Notes: a model not told the origin generated them from the letters alone. Positions 35,794-45,833 are shown, counted from the first letter of the stretch. The stretch is 62,668 nucleotides of DNA from JAGFIY01 sp964499285 (GCA_964499285.1 CAZCLA010000017.1:1-62668); one strand, 5' to 3'. Program-made: numbers and translations.

Positions 35794-36618
35794 ATGTCAT
35801 CAAACGATAGACCAAGACCTATAGTTATTAAATATGGCGGCAATGCAATTGTTGATACGGAGTTGACTCGAGAAATTTTAAGCAGAATTGTTAAACTTCA
35901 CAAAGAAGGACACAAAATTGTAATCGTTCACGGCGGTGGACCTTTCATTAAACAAAATTTAGAACTTGCCGGAATTAAATCCGAATTTATCGGTGGACAA
36001 AGAAAAACCGATTCGAATGCGATGAAGTATATTGAAATGTCGCTTAAAGGTGAAGTGAACGGAAAAATTGTTAGAGAACTAAATTTACTAGGTGCAAAAG
36101 CTGTCGGACTTTCCGGTAAAGACGGACAACTTGCAATTGCAAAAAGAAGATATCATTACGATGAAAACAACAAGCAAGTTGATCTCGGTCAAGTTGGCGA
36201 TGTTGATAAAATTAATACGGAAATATTGAATTTACTCTTAGACAATAATTACATACCTGTAATCGCCACAATTGCTGCCGGAAGTGACGGTAACGATTAC
36301 AATATTAACGCAGATAACTTTGCGGGATTTGTTGCTGCTGCGCTCAAGGCAGATGAACTAATTTTAATGACGGATATCGATGGCTTGATGATGGATCCTG
36401 ATGATGAATCAACAATCATTACCGAGCTAAAAACAGACGAGATTGAAGGATTAAAAGGAAAAGTTATTAAAGGCGGAATGTTGCCCAAAACAGAAGCGTG
36501 CAAATATGCCGTAGATAACGGTGCGGAGCGTTCTATAATTATCAATGGTACAAAACCCGATTTAATAGAAACCGCAATTAAAAAACAAGATTTTTTAGGA
36601 ACGATAATTACGAAATAA
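35794..36618 (+). CDS. argB: Acetylglutamate kinase
   Basis: Second step of arginine synthesis: phosphorylates N-acetylglutamate. The amino-acid-kinase motifs KYGGNAI (N-terminus), VHGGGPFI, the substrate loop FIGGQRKTD, NINADNFAG and LMTDIDGLM are intact. 274 residues is a usual length without the N-terminal helix typical of arginine-inhibited hexameric enzymes; feedback inhibition may therefore be weak or absent, since that helix marks inhibited forms. First gene of argB-argD-argC-argJ; argD begins three bases later. Confidence 0.95.
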   Translation: MSSNDRPRPIVIKYGGNAIVDTELTREILSRIVKLHKEGHKIVIVHGGGPFIKQNLELAGIKSEFIGGQRKTDSNAMKYIEMSLKGEVNGKIVRELNLLGAKAVGLSGKDGQLAIAKRRYHYDENNKQVDLGQVGDVDKINTEILNLLLDNNYIPVIATIAAGSDGNDYNINADNFAGFVAAALKADELILMTDIDGLMMDPDDESTIITELKTDEIEGLKGKVIKGGMLPKTEACKYAVDNGAERSIIINGTKPDLIETAIKKQDFLGTIITK

Positions 36619-36621
36619 TAA

Positions 36622-37821
36622 ATGGTGAAAGATAAAATGAATTTGCAAGAGTTAGATAAGAAATATTATTTACCGACTTTTAAAAGATTTCCTATAACAT
36701 TAGTAAAAGGCGAGGGCTCAAAAGTTTGGGACGATAAAGGTAATGAATACATTGACGCACTTGCCGGAATTGCTGTAAATAGTTTGGGACATAAACATCC
36801 CGCAGTAGTAAATGCTATTAAGGAACAGGCCGATAAATTAATTCATATATCAAATTTTTATTTAAACGAACCGCAGGCATTGCTTGCAGAAAAATTAGCA
36901 AAACTTTCCGGTCTGGATAAAGTTTTTTTCGGTAACAGCGGTGCCGAAGCTGTTGAAGGTGCAATCAAACTTGCACGAAAATATTCACACACAAAACGTG
37001 AAGGCGGAGATATAATTTCTTTCACGGGCTGCTTTCACGGCAGAACCTTGGCTACGATTGCTATGGGCAAAAAGAAAATGCAGGAAGGTTTTGAACCAAT
37101 GCCCGGTGGTTTCAAACAATCCGAGTTTAACAATCTTGAAAACGTAAAGGCAGTAGCAGATGATAATACCGCCGCAATAATTGTAGAAACAATTCAGGGT
37201 GAAGGAGGCATAATTCCGGCGGAACCAGAGTTTTTAAAAGGATTAAGTGAATTTTGTGATGAAAAAGATATCGTTTTAATATTCGATGAAATTCAATGCG
37301 GCATCGGGAGAACGGGATACATTTTTGCAAAAGATTTTTACGGAGTGCAGCCGGATATTTTAACATCGGCAAAAGCTCTCGGTGGAGGCGTTCCAATTAG
37401 TGCAATACTATGTAATAATAAAATTGCTAATGCAATAAATCCCGGTGATCACGGAACAACTTTCGGCGGAAATCCTTTGGCTACGGCGGCGGCACTTGCA
37501 ACTCTTAATGAAATTGAAAAAGAGAATTTCCTTGAAAAGGTAAAAGAAAAAGGTAAATGGTTCGTCGAAGAAATTAAAAAACGTGATCCCAAAAGAGTTG
37601 GTATGAAAGAAATTCGCGGAATGGGATTAATGCTTGGAATCGTTTTCGAATTTGAAACTAAAACTTTAGTTCAAAATATGATGGAACTCGGTGTGCTGGC
37701 GAATGCAACAGCCCAAAATGTTTTGCGTATTGTTCCGCCGCTTACTATTTCTAAGGAAGAATTAAGCAAAGTTATTAATGTTATCTTCAAAGCAGCGGAG
37801 GTGATAAAGAAAAATGCTTAA
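36622..37821 (+). CDS. argD: Acetylornithine aminotransferase
   Basis: PLP-dependent class III aminotransferase; the PLP lysine is K251 (SAKALGGG), the phosphate loop is FFGNSGAEAVEGA and the Asp motif is IFDEIQCG. It converts N-acetylglutamate semialdehyde to N-acetylornithine and could also act in lysine synthesis. An ATG at 36637 is an alternative start. The end overlaps argC by eight bases. Confidence 0.94.
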   Translation: MVKDKMNLQELDKKYYLPTFKRFPITLVKGEGSKVWDDKGNEYIDALAGIAVNSLGHKHPAVVNAIKEQADKLIHISNFYLNEPQALLAEKLAKLSGLDKVFFGNSGAEAVEGAIKLARKYSHTKREGGDIISFTGCFHGRTLATIAMGKKKMQEGFEPMPGGFKQSEFNNLENVKAVADDNTAAIIVETIQGEGGIIPAEPEFLKGLSEFCDEKDIVLIFDEIQCGIGRTGYIFAKDFYGVQPDILTSAKALGGGVPISAILCNNKIANAINPGDHGTTFGGNPLATAAALATLNEIEKENFLEKVKEKGKWFVEEIKKRDPKRVGMKEIRGMGLMLGIVFEFETKTLVQNMMELGVLANATAQNVLRIVPPLTISKEELSKVINVIFKAAEVIKKNA

Positions 37822-38845
37822 GGTAGGTATTGTTGGCGCAACCGGTTATACCGGTTCGGAATTAGTTAGATTGCTTCACTTTCATTCCGAAGTCGAAATT
37901 GAATTTATAACTTCGGAATCGCATAAGGGAAAGTTGTTTTCCGATATACATCAACAATTCAGAAGTATAGTTGATATAAAACTTGAATCAGTTGACCAAA
38001 TTAATCCCGAATCAGTTGATGTTACATTCCTTGCACTGCCGCACGGTGTATCGATGGAGTTTGTAGAGAGTTTTATCGATTTCGATGTTAAGATAATTGA
38101 TCTCTCCGGTGACTTTAGATTAAGCAGTAAATCCGTTTACGAAGAATGGTACAAAAAAGATCATTCGTATGAAGCTGGTTTTAATCGGGCGGTATTCGGT
38201 TTACCTGAATTATGGCGAGATGAAATAAAGAAAGCCAAATTAGTTGCAAATCCCGGCTGCTTTCCAACCGGAGCAATTTTAACGACTGCTCCTTTAGTCA
38301 AAAATAATTTAATTGATAATAACAGAATTATCATTGATTCAAAAACAGGCGTAACCGGCGCTGGAATAAAAGCTAAGGAAGTTACACATTTTCCAAATGT
38401 TAATGATAACTTCAAACCATATGGTGTGAAGTTTCATCGACACACAATTGAGATTCAAGAACAGCTTTCAAAAATCGGGAATACGGCAACAACAATTCAA
38501 TTTACCCCGCATCTCCTGCCAATTGATAGAGGAATATTGACCTCGGCATATTTAATTCCAACCAAAAAAGTTAGCGAAGAAATAGTAATAAACATTTATA
38601 AAGAATTCTACAACGATTCATATTTTGTAAGAATCGTTGATGAAACACCCGAAGTAAAAAATGTAAGAGGAACAAATTTCGTAGATATTTATCCAACTTA
38701 TGATGAGAGAACAAACACAATTTTGGTTTTTTCTGCAATTGATAACCTTGTAAAAGGTGCATCGGGAGGAGCAATTCAAAATATGAACTTGATGTTCGGA
38801 TTGAAAGAAGAAACCGGATTAAATCAAATACCAATTAAACCGTAA
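37814..38845 (+). CDS. argC: N-acetyl-gamma-glutamyl-phosphate reductase
   Basis: NADPH-dependent third step of arginine synthesis. The N-terminal nucleotide-binding motif GATGYTGSEL, catalytic C149 (NPGCFPTG) and the SGVTGAG-like KTGVTGAG loop are present. Full length (343 aa). It overlaps argD and is followed by argJ after 36 bases. Confidence 0.95.
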   Translation: MLKVGIVGATGYTGSELVRLLHFHSEVEIEFITSESHKGKLFSDIHQQFRSIVDIKLESVDQINPESVDVTFLALPHGVSMEFVESFIDFDVKIIDLSGDFRLSSKSVYEEWYKKDHSYEAGFNRAVFGLPELWRDEIKKAKLVANPGCFPTGAILTTAPLVKNNLIDNNRIIIDSKTGVTGAGIKAKEVTHFPNVNDNFKPYGVKFHRHTIEIQEQLSKIGNTATTIQFTPHLLPIDRGILTSAYLIPTKKVSEEIVINIYKEFYNDSYFVRIVDETPEVKNVRGTNFVDIYPTYDERTNTILVFSAIDNLVKGASGGAIQNMNLMFGLKEETGLNQIPIKP

Positions 38846-38881
38846 ATAAAATTTATAATAAATAAAAGGTTGTAATACAAA

Positions 38882-40120
38882 ATGGAAATACAAGAAAGGA
38901 GTAACGAGTTAGTTAATAATCTCACCAATGTAAAAGGTATTAAGTGCTGGGGTGCGCATACCGGTATTAAGTCTTTGAGAAGAGACTTAGCAATTATTTT
39001 TTCTGAAACACCCTGCGCAGCGGCAGCTACGTTTACACAAAATGATATGGCCGCCGAACCGATAAAACTCTGTAAAAGACACATTAAAGATAATCTTGCA
39101 CAAGCCATTGTGATTAATGCGGGAAATGCTAATGCCGGTACAGGAAAAGAAGGATATAAAGGTGCTGAAGCGATGGCCGAAGTTTTGGCTAGCGAATTGA
39201 AAATTGATATAGAATTGGTCCTTGTAGCCTCTACGGGATTAATCGGTGAGCCCTTTCCAACCGACGAAATCGTCCAGGGTATTAAAGAAAATGTTGTTAA
39301 ACTTTCTAACTCTCGCAAAGCAGGTACTTTTGCTGCAAACGCTATTTTAACAACGGATACTTTTGCAAAAGAAGGACACATAAGTTTTCTGATTGATAAT
39401 AAGGAAATCAATATTGCCGGGATTGCAAAAGGTTCGGGAATGATTCATCCCAATATGGCTACAATGCTTGCGTTTATAGTTACTGATGCAGCAATCGAAA
39501 AATCTTTATTAGATAGAACCGTTAAAAGATTGGTTGACAAAAGCTTTAATATGATTACGGTAGACGGTGATACTTCTACAAATGATATGGTAGCAGTGCT
39601 GGCAAACGGTATGGCTGAAAATGAAGAAATAAAATCCGAAGATGACCCGGCCTTTAAAGAGTTTGAAAAATATCTTGAATATATTATGATTCATTTAGCC
39701 CAGTTGATTGTCTCCGACGGAGAAGGCGCATCAAAGTTTATTCAATATTCGGTTAAAGGCGCACGCGATTATGAAACAGCCCGAAAACTTGTGAAATCTA
39801 TTTCCGATTCATTACTTGTAAAAACGGCAATGTTTGGGCGCGACCCAAATTGGGGCAGGATTGTAATGGCAGCAGGCAATGCAGGAGTTAATTTAGATAC
39901 TACAAAAATTGATCTTTCTTTAGGTGATGAAAGCCAATTAGTAGAGGTATTAAAAAACGGAGCGCCGGTCGAATTTAATAGAAGTCATTTGAAAAAGCTC
40001 TTGCGTGAATCGCATTTGAGAATATCGATGAATGTAAATGACGGTAATGCCGAAGCTGTCGGTTGGGGATCGGATATTACCACCGATTATGTAATGTTTA
40101 ATTCGGTTTATACAACCTAA
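38882..40120 (+). CDS. argJ: Bifunctional ornithine acetyltransferase / N-acetylglutamate synthase
   Basis: A self-cleaving N-terminal-nucleophile enzyme. The cleavage site is A193-T194 in IHPNMATMLAF; T194 becomes the nucleophile of the beta chain. It recycles the acetyl group, so the pathway here is the cyclic one and needs no separate argA for each round. 412 residues, full length. It closes the operon; argF, argG and argH are not in the window. It is convergent with the large kinase. Confidence 0.95.
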   Translation: MEIQERSNELVNNLTNVKGIKCWGAHTGIKSLRRDLAIIFSETPCAAAATFTQNDMAAEPIKLCKRHIKDNLAQAIVINAGNANAGTGKEGYKGAEAMAEVLASELKIDIELVLVASTGLIGEPFPTDEIVQGIKENVVKLSNSRKAGTFAANAILTTDTFAKEGHISFLIDNKEINIAGIAKGSGMIHPNMATMLAFIVTDAAIEKSLLDRTVKRLVDKSFNMITVDGDTSTNDMVAVLANGMAENEEIKSEDDPAFKEFEKYLEYIMIHLAQLIVSDGEGASKFIQYSVKGARDYETARKLVKSISDSLLVKTAMFGRDPNWGRIVMAAGNAGVNLDTTKIDLSLGDESQLVEVLKNGAPVEFNRSHLKKLLRESHLRISMNVNDGNAEAVGWGSDITTDYVMFNSVYTT

Positions 40121-40170
40121 AGGGTAAGGGTTTACTAATTTTTTTAGTATTCGGATTGTATTCCGAAATA

Positions 40171-43100
40171 TTAATCAAGAGGTATTTCAAGAAAAAAAGT
40201 TGATCCGGCACCGTATTTGCTTTCAAGATAAATGTTCCCTCCGATCAGTTCAGTATATTTTTTAGCAATAGATAATCCCAGCCCGCACCCCTGATAATTT
40301 CTCGTTGTTCCTTCGCTGACTTGACGGAATTCTTCCCAAATTATTTCTTTCTTTTCTTCTTCGATTCCAATTCCGGTATCGGATACCCGGATAATTAATT
40401 TGTATTTTGAATTAGTGATTTCCTTGTACACGTCAATTTTAACTGTTCCTTCGTCAGTATACTTGATAGCATTACTCACGAGATTATTGAGAATTCCGGC
40501 GAGAAGATTTTCGTCGGTAGAAATAAAATTGTTATCCACATTAATCAGTTTTGAAAAACTCAAATTTTTCCTTTCGGCAGGTTTTTTGTAACGCATATAT
40601 ATTTCGTTTATAACGCTTTTAATATTCACTAAATCACGATTTGCCTCTATTTTCTTGTATTCAAGTCGAGTGATATCAAGAATTTTTGTTAATGTGTCTG
40701 TCAATCGAATTGAAGTGTTTAAGATACCATCTGCCATTTCTTTTGCTTCAGGGTCAGTAAGGGTTTCGGAGAGCAATTCCGCATATCCCATTATTCCAAC
40801 GAAAGGGGTTCTAAGTTCATGGCTCATATTTGCAAAGAAGACAGTTTTAATCCTATTCATCTCTTCGGCTTTTTCTTTCGCTTCAATCAAGTCTTTAATC
40901 ATTTTTTTCTTTTCAGAAATATCTTCCTTAATTGCAACGAAATTTATTATTTCGCCTTTTTCGTTTGTGATGGGAGTAATAATTGAACTTTCCCAATACA
41001 TCTCCCCATTTTTTCTTTTGTTTTGCAGTTCGCCTCTCCAATTTTTTCTTGATAGAATTGTTTCCCATAGGTTTTTATAGAATTCATTATTCTGCTTTCC
41101 CGATTTGAGGATCCTAGGATTTTTATTAATTGCCTCATCAAATGTATATCCGGTTATGGTGGTGAAGCTTTTGTTGACGTATTCTATATTTCCATTCGTG
41201 TCGGTGATTACGATCGCGGCAGAACTCTGCTCAACCGCTTTGGAAAGTTTTATCAATTCGGTTTCATATTTTTTCCACAAACTGATATCCTGAATAAATC
41301 CTTCAAAAGTCTGAATGTTACCCTCTGTATCTCTATTTACCCGCACCGTATTCCTTACCCAAATTTTTTTGCCGTTCTTCTTTTTCCAGTACAATTCAAG
41401 TTCGTATCTCATCTTTCCTTTTTTTGTTTGATCGATCAGCATTTCTCTAATTTTTGGATTAACATAAATATCTTTCGTAAAGTTTAATTTCATTACTTCA
41501 TCAGGTGAATCGTATCCTAGAATTTTTGCGAATCGGTCGTTGGCTAAAAGTACTTCACCGTTAAGTCCGGATTGATAAATACCAATTGGTGAATAATCGA
41601 TAATATTTTTGTACTTCAATTCGCTCTGTCTTAATGCGGTTTCGGCGAGTACTCTTTCGGTAACATTCAGAAGCGAAAGTATAAGTCCATCAACTTTTCC
41701 TTCGCTTGATTTTATCGGAATTAGACTCCAGTCCCAATAAGTAATATTTCGCTCTTGGGAATAAGCATATTTAAAAGGCTTTGCAAACACAAAATATGGT
41801 TCTCCGGTTTCAACGACCTTCTGAAAGATTCTTTTATTCTCATCGTTTGGATAAAGATCAAAGTGATCTTTTCCCTTAAAATAGGACGGCTCCTTATTCT
41901 CAACGGAAGCATAAGCATTATTCACTCGAATAAACCTAAACTGATTGTCAAGATAAGCTATCATAATGTGAGTGTTATCGAAAACAGTTTCCAGCAGTTG
42001 GTGAGCTTCTTTTAATTTTTGTGCTGTTTCAACCTGTTCGGTTATATCCTGCACAGTGCCGACTGATCGCAGCGCATTTTTTTGATCATCATAATATGTT
42101 TCACAGTTTTCTTCAACCCATTTTATACGACCGTCTTTTAATTTAATTCTGTGAATAACTTTGTAAGGTTCTTGTTTTTCGAGAGAATCCCGATAGGCTT
42201 TATTTACTTTTTCTTTATCATCCGGATGGATTAAGTTTAGGAAAGCCTCATATGACGCACCAAAATTTTCTGGGTCGATTTCGAAAATTCTATAAATTTC
42301 ATCCGACCAAATAAGTTTATTTGTTGTAATATCCAGAATCCAAGACCCGATGTGAGCAATTCTTTGTGCTTCGTCTAATTGTTTTTTGCTTTCCCTAAGT
42401 TTTTTCTCCTTAATTTTTTGTTCGGTTATATCCATAATGCTGCATTGAAGTAAAGTTTTACCCTGATACTTAAAACTCGCCATATGAATGACCGCATCCC
42501 ACAACTCACCGTTGATTTTCTTTCCTTTCCAGTCGAACAGAACAGATCCTTGCTTGAGAGCAACATCTATTTTTTCTTTAAAAACTTGTGAAGAGGAGAT
42601 GTTCTCACCATAAAAGTCCGCGGAGCAATCGAGAAAACTGTGGTTTAATATCTCTTCTTTCTTATTAAAGCCTAAGTAGAGCAGATATGCATCGTTACAG
42701 TAAAGACACATTGAGTTTTCTGGATTTATGATGACTATCGGAATTTGCGATAGATCAAACAATACTTTATTAAAAAGATTGCTTTCATTAAGAGCATTTT
42801 CAAGTTCTGCACGTGTTTGGGAAAGCGTTTTGTTAAGTCTTTTTATCTTGATGGAAGAAAAAATCAGAAAAACAAACACGATCGTGGCAATAACTATCCA
42901 AACCCAATATCTTATTAAGACATCTGTAAGTGAAAATTTGCCGAAATTTTCATATGGTGGTACTTTAATCTCTATTAAGCAATCGTGAACAGATTGATAA
43001 TTATAAGGGATTGTCCAGCCGGCGTATCCTGCTGCAAGGGCGGCTTCAGAGGAAGGAGACATTTCCAAGAGCCTAAGGGCAACCTTCTCCGCCAGATCTT

Positions 43101-43962
43101 GAGAAACATGATTTAGCTTTGCCATAGGCCATTCGGGATAAGGGCGGGTGGAGCAGCGGAAATACAAGTTTGTTTTTTCCCGGCTTTGCAGATTTAAAAC
43201 TTTAATTTGTGACGAATCAAATACTCCCATCTTGCTCAAGTTGCTGAATATGTCAGCTCTTACGGTTCCAGCATCAGAAAGTCCGTCCAATACGTTTAAT
43301 ACTACCTCATCATGTGTACCCATAAACTTTAGTGCTTTAAAATCATCGAACGGATTTATTCCTCTATTCTCCAATTCTCGCCAAGCCATTTGAAAACCGC
43401 CGAATGATTCACGGTCAACAGCGGCAAAGGTTTTCCCTTCAAGATCGGTCAGTTCGTTAATGTCAACTCTATCGTATCGGCAGAAAATAATTCCTGCATA
43501 ACTAGAATAAGAGGAGTCGCATAGTCCACGGTTTTTTAATGTAGCAATTCTGCTTATTCCGTAAAATTTTTCGAATCGCACATACATTGAAGAATTTAAA
43601 AATATAAAATCAACGTCCCTATTTTTTATTGCGGGATCAATTTCCTCGAATTTTAACGGAACAATCACAAATACTTTACCTTCGATTCTGTCAGATAGAT
43701 AATTCACAGTAGGTTCCCACTTCTGGCACTCACCGTCGATTCTTGTAATTTTTAATATCCCAATCCTGACAGTGTCTTTGGCAAAAGAATTCCCGATTAA
43801 CGAAAACCCAATTAGCAAATAGAATAATAATAGAATGATATTTAGTCTTATAGTAATAGAATTAAATAGTCTTAAAATATGAGCAGAGATCTCTTGATAG
43901 AGTTCGGAGAAATGAATTTCTGTCTTAAGGTGCGGTGATATTAGGTTGAAAATACCTTTCAT
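40171..43962 (-). CDS. Orphan sensor histidine kinase with PhnD-like periplasmic domain and five PAS domains
   Basis: 1263 residues. A membrane or signal helix (about 41-58) precedes a periplasmic PhnD/TtrS-like solute-binding domain (about 62-330; IGILKITRIDGECQKWEPTV start). A second helix (about 350-371) is followed by five PAS domains (LFDLSQIP, RIAHIGSW, VFDNTHIM, IIDYSPIG and AVEQSSAA starts), the HisKA motif SHELRTPF and a complete HATPase (DTGIGIEEEKKE, GCGLGLSIAKK). No receiver domain is attached and no regulator gene is adjacent. PhnD-like sensors are known from the tetrathionate sensor TtrS; an oxyanion or phosphonate-type ligand is possible. Confidence 0.88.
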   Translation of the reverse strand: MKGIFNLISPHLKTEIHFSELYQEISAHILRLFNSITIRLNIILLLFYLLIGFSLIGNSFAKDTVRIGILKITRIDGECQKWEPTVNYLSDRIEGKVFVIVPLKFEEIDPAIKNRDVDFIFLNSSMYVRFEKFYGISRIATLKNRGLCDSSYSSYAGIIFCRYDRVDINELTDLEGKTFAAVDRESFGGFQMAWRELENRGINPFDDFKALKFMGTHDEVVLNVLDGLSDAGTVRADIFSNLSKMGVFDSSQIKVLNLQSREKTNLYFRCSTRPYPEWPMAKLNHVSQDLAEKVALRLLEMSPSSEAALAAGYAGWTIPYNYQSVHDCLIEIKVPPYENFGKFSLTDVLIRYWVWIVIATIVFVFLIFSSIKIKRLNKTLSQTRAELENALNESNLFNKVLFDLSQIPIVIINPENSMCLYCNDAYLLYLGFNKKEEILNHSFLDCSADFYGENISSSQVFKEKIDVALKQGSVLFDWKGKKINGELWDAVIHMASFKYQGKTLLQCSIMDITEQKIKEKKLRESKKQLDEAQRIAHIGSWILDITTNKLIWSDEIYRIFEIDPENFGASYEAFLNLIHPDDKEKVNKAYRDSLEKQEPYKVIHRIKLKDGRIKWVEENCETYYDDQKNALRSVGTVQDITEQVETAQKLKEAHQLLETVFDNTHIMIAYLDNQFRFIRVNNAYASVENKEPSYFKGKDHFDLYPNDENKRIFQKVVETGEPYFVFAKPFKYAYSQERNITYWDWSLIPIKSSEGKVDGLILSLLNVTERVLAETALRQSELKYKNIIDYSPIGIYQSGLNGEVLLANDRFAKILGYDSPDEVMKLNFTKDIYVNPKIREMLIDQTKKGKMRYELELYWKKKNGKKIWVRNTVRVNRDTEGNIQTFEGFIQDISLWKKYETELIKLSKAVEQSSAAIVITDTNGNIEYVNKSFTTITGYTFDEAINKNPRILKSGKQNNEFYKNLWETILSRKNWRGELQNKRKNGEMYWESSIITPITNEKGEIINFVAIKEDISEKKKMIKDLIEAKEKAEEMNRIKTVFFANMSHELRTPFVGIMGYAELLSETLTDPEAKEMADGILNTSIRLTDTLTKILDITRLEYKKIEANRDLVNIKSVINEIYMRYKKPAERKNLSFSKLINVDNNFISTDENLLAGILNNLVSNAIKYTDEGTVKIDVYKEITNSKYKLIIRVSDTGIGIEEEKKEIIWEEFRQVSEGTTRNYQGCGLGLSIAKKYTELIGGNIYLESKYGAGSTFFLEIPLD

Positions 43963-44262
43963 TTTTTCACCAATAATTTCCCGAAAATAATCTGGTGAAT
44001 CTCAAAAAAAGATGATACAGGCAATTAAATTAAAGGACTTAATTGTATTCTTGAACTCCCTGTTTTCGGAGAAATTCATAATAAGAAATATAGAGGCATT
44101 TACTATCATAAACAAACTAAATGAGATTGCAAGTGTTATTATAACCCAGTAGAATCAACTACATGAGCAATATTGTAATTTTGAATTTCCTTGTATAAAA
44201 TTATATTTTAATTTATCAAATAGCCGCGCTTGTTATTTTTAACAGTGACAAAAGGTAATATT
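43963..44262. other. A+T-rich intergenic region, no feature recognised
   Basis: 300 bases between the divergent kinase and GYD genes. I saw no RNA gene, strong hairpin or convincing promoter in it. Confidence 0.5.
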
Positions 44263-44559
44263 ATGACAACCTATGTACTAATGACAAAACTAACCCCTGA
44301 AGTTTCAAGCAAGGTAAGTGAACGAAAGGAAATCGGAAGTTCCTGGCTTGATCAGGTAAAGGAGAAATGTCCCGAAGTCAAATTCATCGCGCACTACGCA
44401 CTCTTGGGGACCTACGATTTTATGGATATTTACGAAGCTCCCGACGCCGAGACGGCAGCTAAGGTTGCGATGATAAGTATGGCAAACGGCGCAGCTCAGG
44501 CAGAGAGCTGGACGGCAATTCCCTACAATAGATTCGTGGAGCTTACTGGGGAAATCTAA
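44263..44559 (+). CDS. GYD-domain protein
   Basis: A 98-residue alpha/beta-barrel-like small protein of the GYD family (MTTYVLMTKLTP start, LLGTYDFMDIYEAPDAETA motif, where GTYD is the GYD variant). Function is unknown, though members are often near redox or CoA genes. A TTG 11 codons upstream would extend it, but the ATG at 44263 follows AAAGGTA and gives the family length. Its codons (GCC, GAC, CTC, GCG) are visibly richer in G+C than those of its neighbours, suggesting recent transfer. Its stop is two bases from the end of the convergent LIM gene. Confidence 0.8.
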   Translation: MTTYVLMTKLTPEVSSKVSERKEIGSSWLDQVKEKCPEVKFIAHYALLGTYDFMDIYEAPDAETAAKVAMISMANGAAQAESWTAIPYNRFVELTGEI

Positions 44560-44560
44560 A

Positions 44561-45715
44561 TTATAATGATCTGTTTTCTTTTAGATATTTTAGTAGATCA
44601 GTAAGAGGACGCAGATCAAACTTAGATTTTACTTTTCGAAATCCTCCACCATAGATCGGGTCGGGATCATCTAAAATTAATTGTACGGCGTTTGAATTAG
44701 AACGGTTGTTTTTCAAGTAAATATAGCTAATAAAATTGCTGCTTCCCTCTTCCAATTCAAGTGAATGATCAAGATTTGTATTCTGTGAAATCCAAACATG
44801 CATCACTTCGTGAGCAATTGTCGATTCAATGTAATCCGAAGGTACTCCGTCGAGAATGTAAATTGTGTGTTCTCTTTTAATCGCTGTTTTAGAACCGGAT
44901 GTAATTTCATTTACAATAGTGCTGCAGTAACCTTTCATGTTTTGCATATAATTTTTACCTGCTGCATCTCTTAATTCATTTCTATCCGCGGCTTTTATGG
45001 TAACAGATGAAACATCAATGTGTAATCCGTAATCGGAAAGTTTGCGCACCACTTTATTAAAAAGTGATTTAACTGAAAAGTAACCATTCACAGCCGAGTT
45101 TTTGCAGATCATACAGATATTTCTTCCATCGGGATAAGTCACTCCGCCGCCGGTTGTTCTTGACGAAATCGGGTGATTGCAATTATCGCATCTCTTGAGT
45201 GTTTTTTCGTGTTCGATGTGATATTTGTTATTGTTTGTGTCGATCAGATAATTGCCTAATAAAGGTTCCCCGCAGATTACACATTTTTCAGCAACTGATT
45301 TCGAATAACATTCCTTGTGATATTTCTTTGCTCCATTTTGAATAAACTCGTCGTTAATTACTTTTCCGCAGACGGCACATTTGGGAAGAACCTGGGAGTG
45401 ATAACAAGATTCGTGGTAGCTTTTCCCGTTCGAACTAATGTACGTCCCGCTAATGGGTTTCCGGCATACATCACAAATGTACGTTGCATTAGCGGACAAG
45501 CATTCAGTATGATAGACCTTGTTGTTATCTTTCACATATTCACCGCCAATAGGCTTTAAGCATTTTGTGCAAAGAAAATGCTCGGGATGATATGCTTTTC
45601 CCTCTACAGTGACATAGTTTCTTTTTATTGTTTCCCCACAGTAAGAACAATTAATCTGTTGTGCGTAAACAGCGCCGAGCACAACTAAAAAGTAAGTAAG
45701 AAATATTTTGTTCAT
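44561..45715 (-). CDS. Secreted triple-LIM-domain protein with DA1-type zinc metallopeptidase
   Basis: Signal peptide 1-19 (VYAQQ). Three complete LIM double zinc fingers follow: C23, C26, H43, H46 / C49, C52, H69, C72; then C81, C84, H101, C104 / C113, C116, H133, C136; then C145, C148, H166, H169 / C176, C179, C201, C204. The C-terminal domain carries H302-E-x-x-H306 and E322-E323-G, the layout of the plant growth regulator peptidase DA1. The longer frame begins at TTG seven codons earlier; the ATG at 45715 gives a clean signal peptide. LIM domains are mainly eukaryotic and cytoplasmic; export of a LIM-peptidase is unusual. Substrate unknown. Confidence 0.85.
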   Translation of the reverse strand: MNKIFLTYFLVVLGAVYAQQINCSYCGETIKRNYVTVEGKAYHPEHFLCTKCLKPIGGEYVKDNNKVYHTECLSANATYICDVCRKPISGTYISSNGKSYHESCYHSQVLPKCAVCGKVINDEFIQNGAKKYHKECYSKSVAEKCVICGEPLLGNYLIDTNNNKYHIEHEKTLKRCDNCNHPISSRTTGGGVTYPDGRNICMICKNSAVNGYFSVKSLFNKVVRKLSDYGLHIDVSSVTIKAADRNELRDAAGKNYMQNMKGYCSTIVNEITSGSKTAIKREHTIYILDGVPSDYIESTIAHEVMHVWISQNTNLDHSLELEEGSSNFISYIYLKNNRSNSNAVQLILDDPDPIYGGGFRKVKSKFDLRPLTDLLKYLKENRSL

Positions 45716-45767
45716 AATATTAATTGTCGAAAGCAAAATCTAAAAATTGAGCAAAGCATCATCATAA

Positions 45768-45795
45768 TTTGTAAGGTCAATTTTTGCTATATTGC
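45768..45795 (+). promoter_or_regulatory. Bacteroidota-type promoter upstream of fcl
   Basis: TTTG (45768-45771), 16-base spacer, TATATTGC (45788-45795). The -7 box differs from TAnnTTTG at its last two bases. Spacing equals that of the typA site. Confidence 0.4.
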
Positions 45796-45833
45796 TTTAA
45801 ATATATTGTTAAAAATTGTTAAAATAATCGCCG

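Noticed and set aside
40121..40170. Two weak A+T-rich inverted repeats between argJ and the large kinase
   Set aside because: Only six-base stems with no clear T-run; could occur by chance in A+T-rich DNA.
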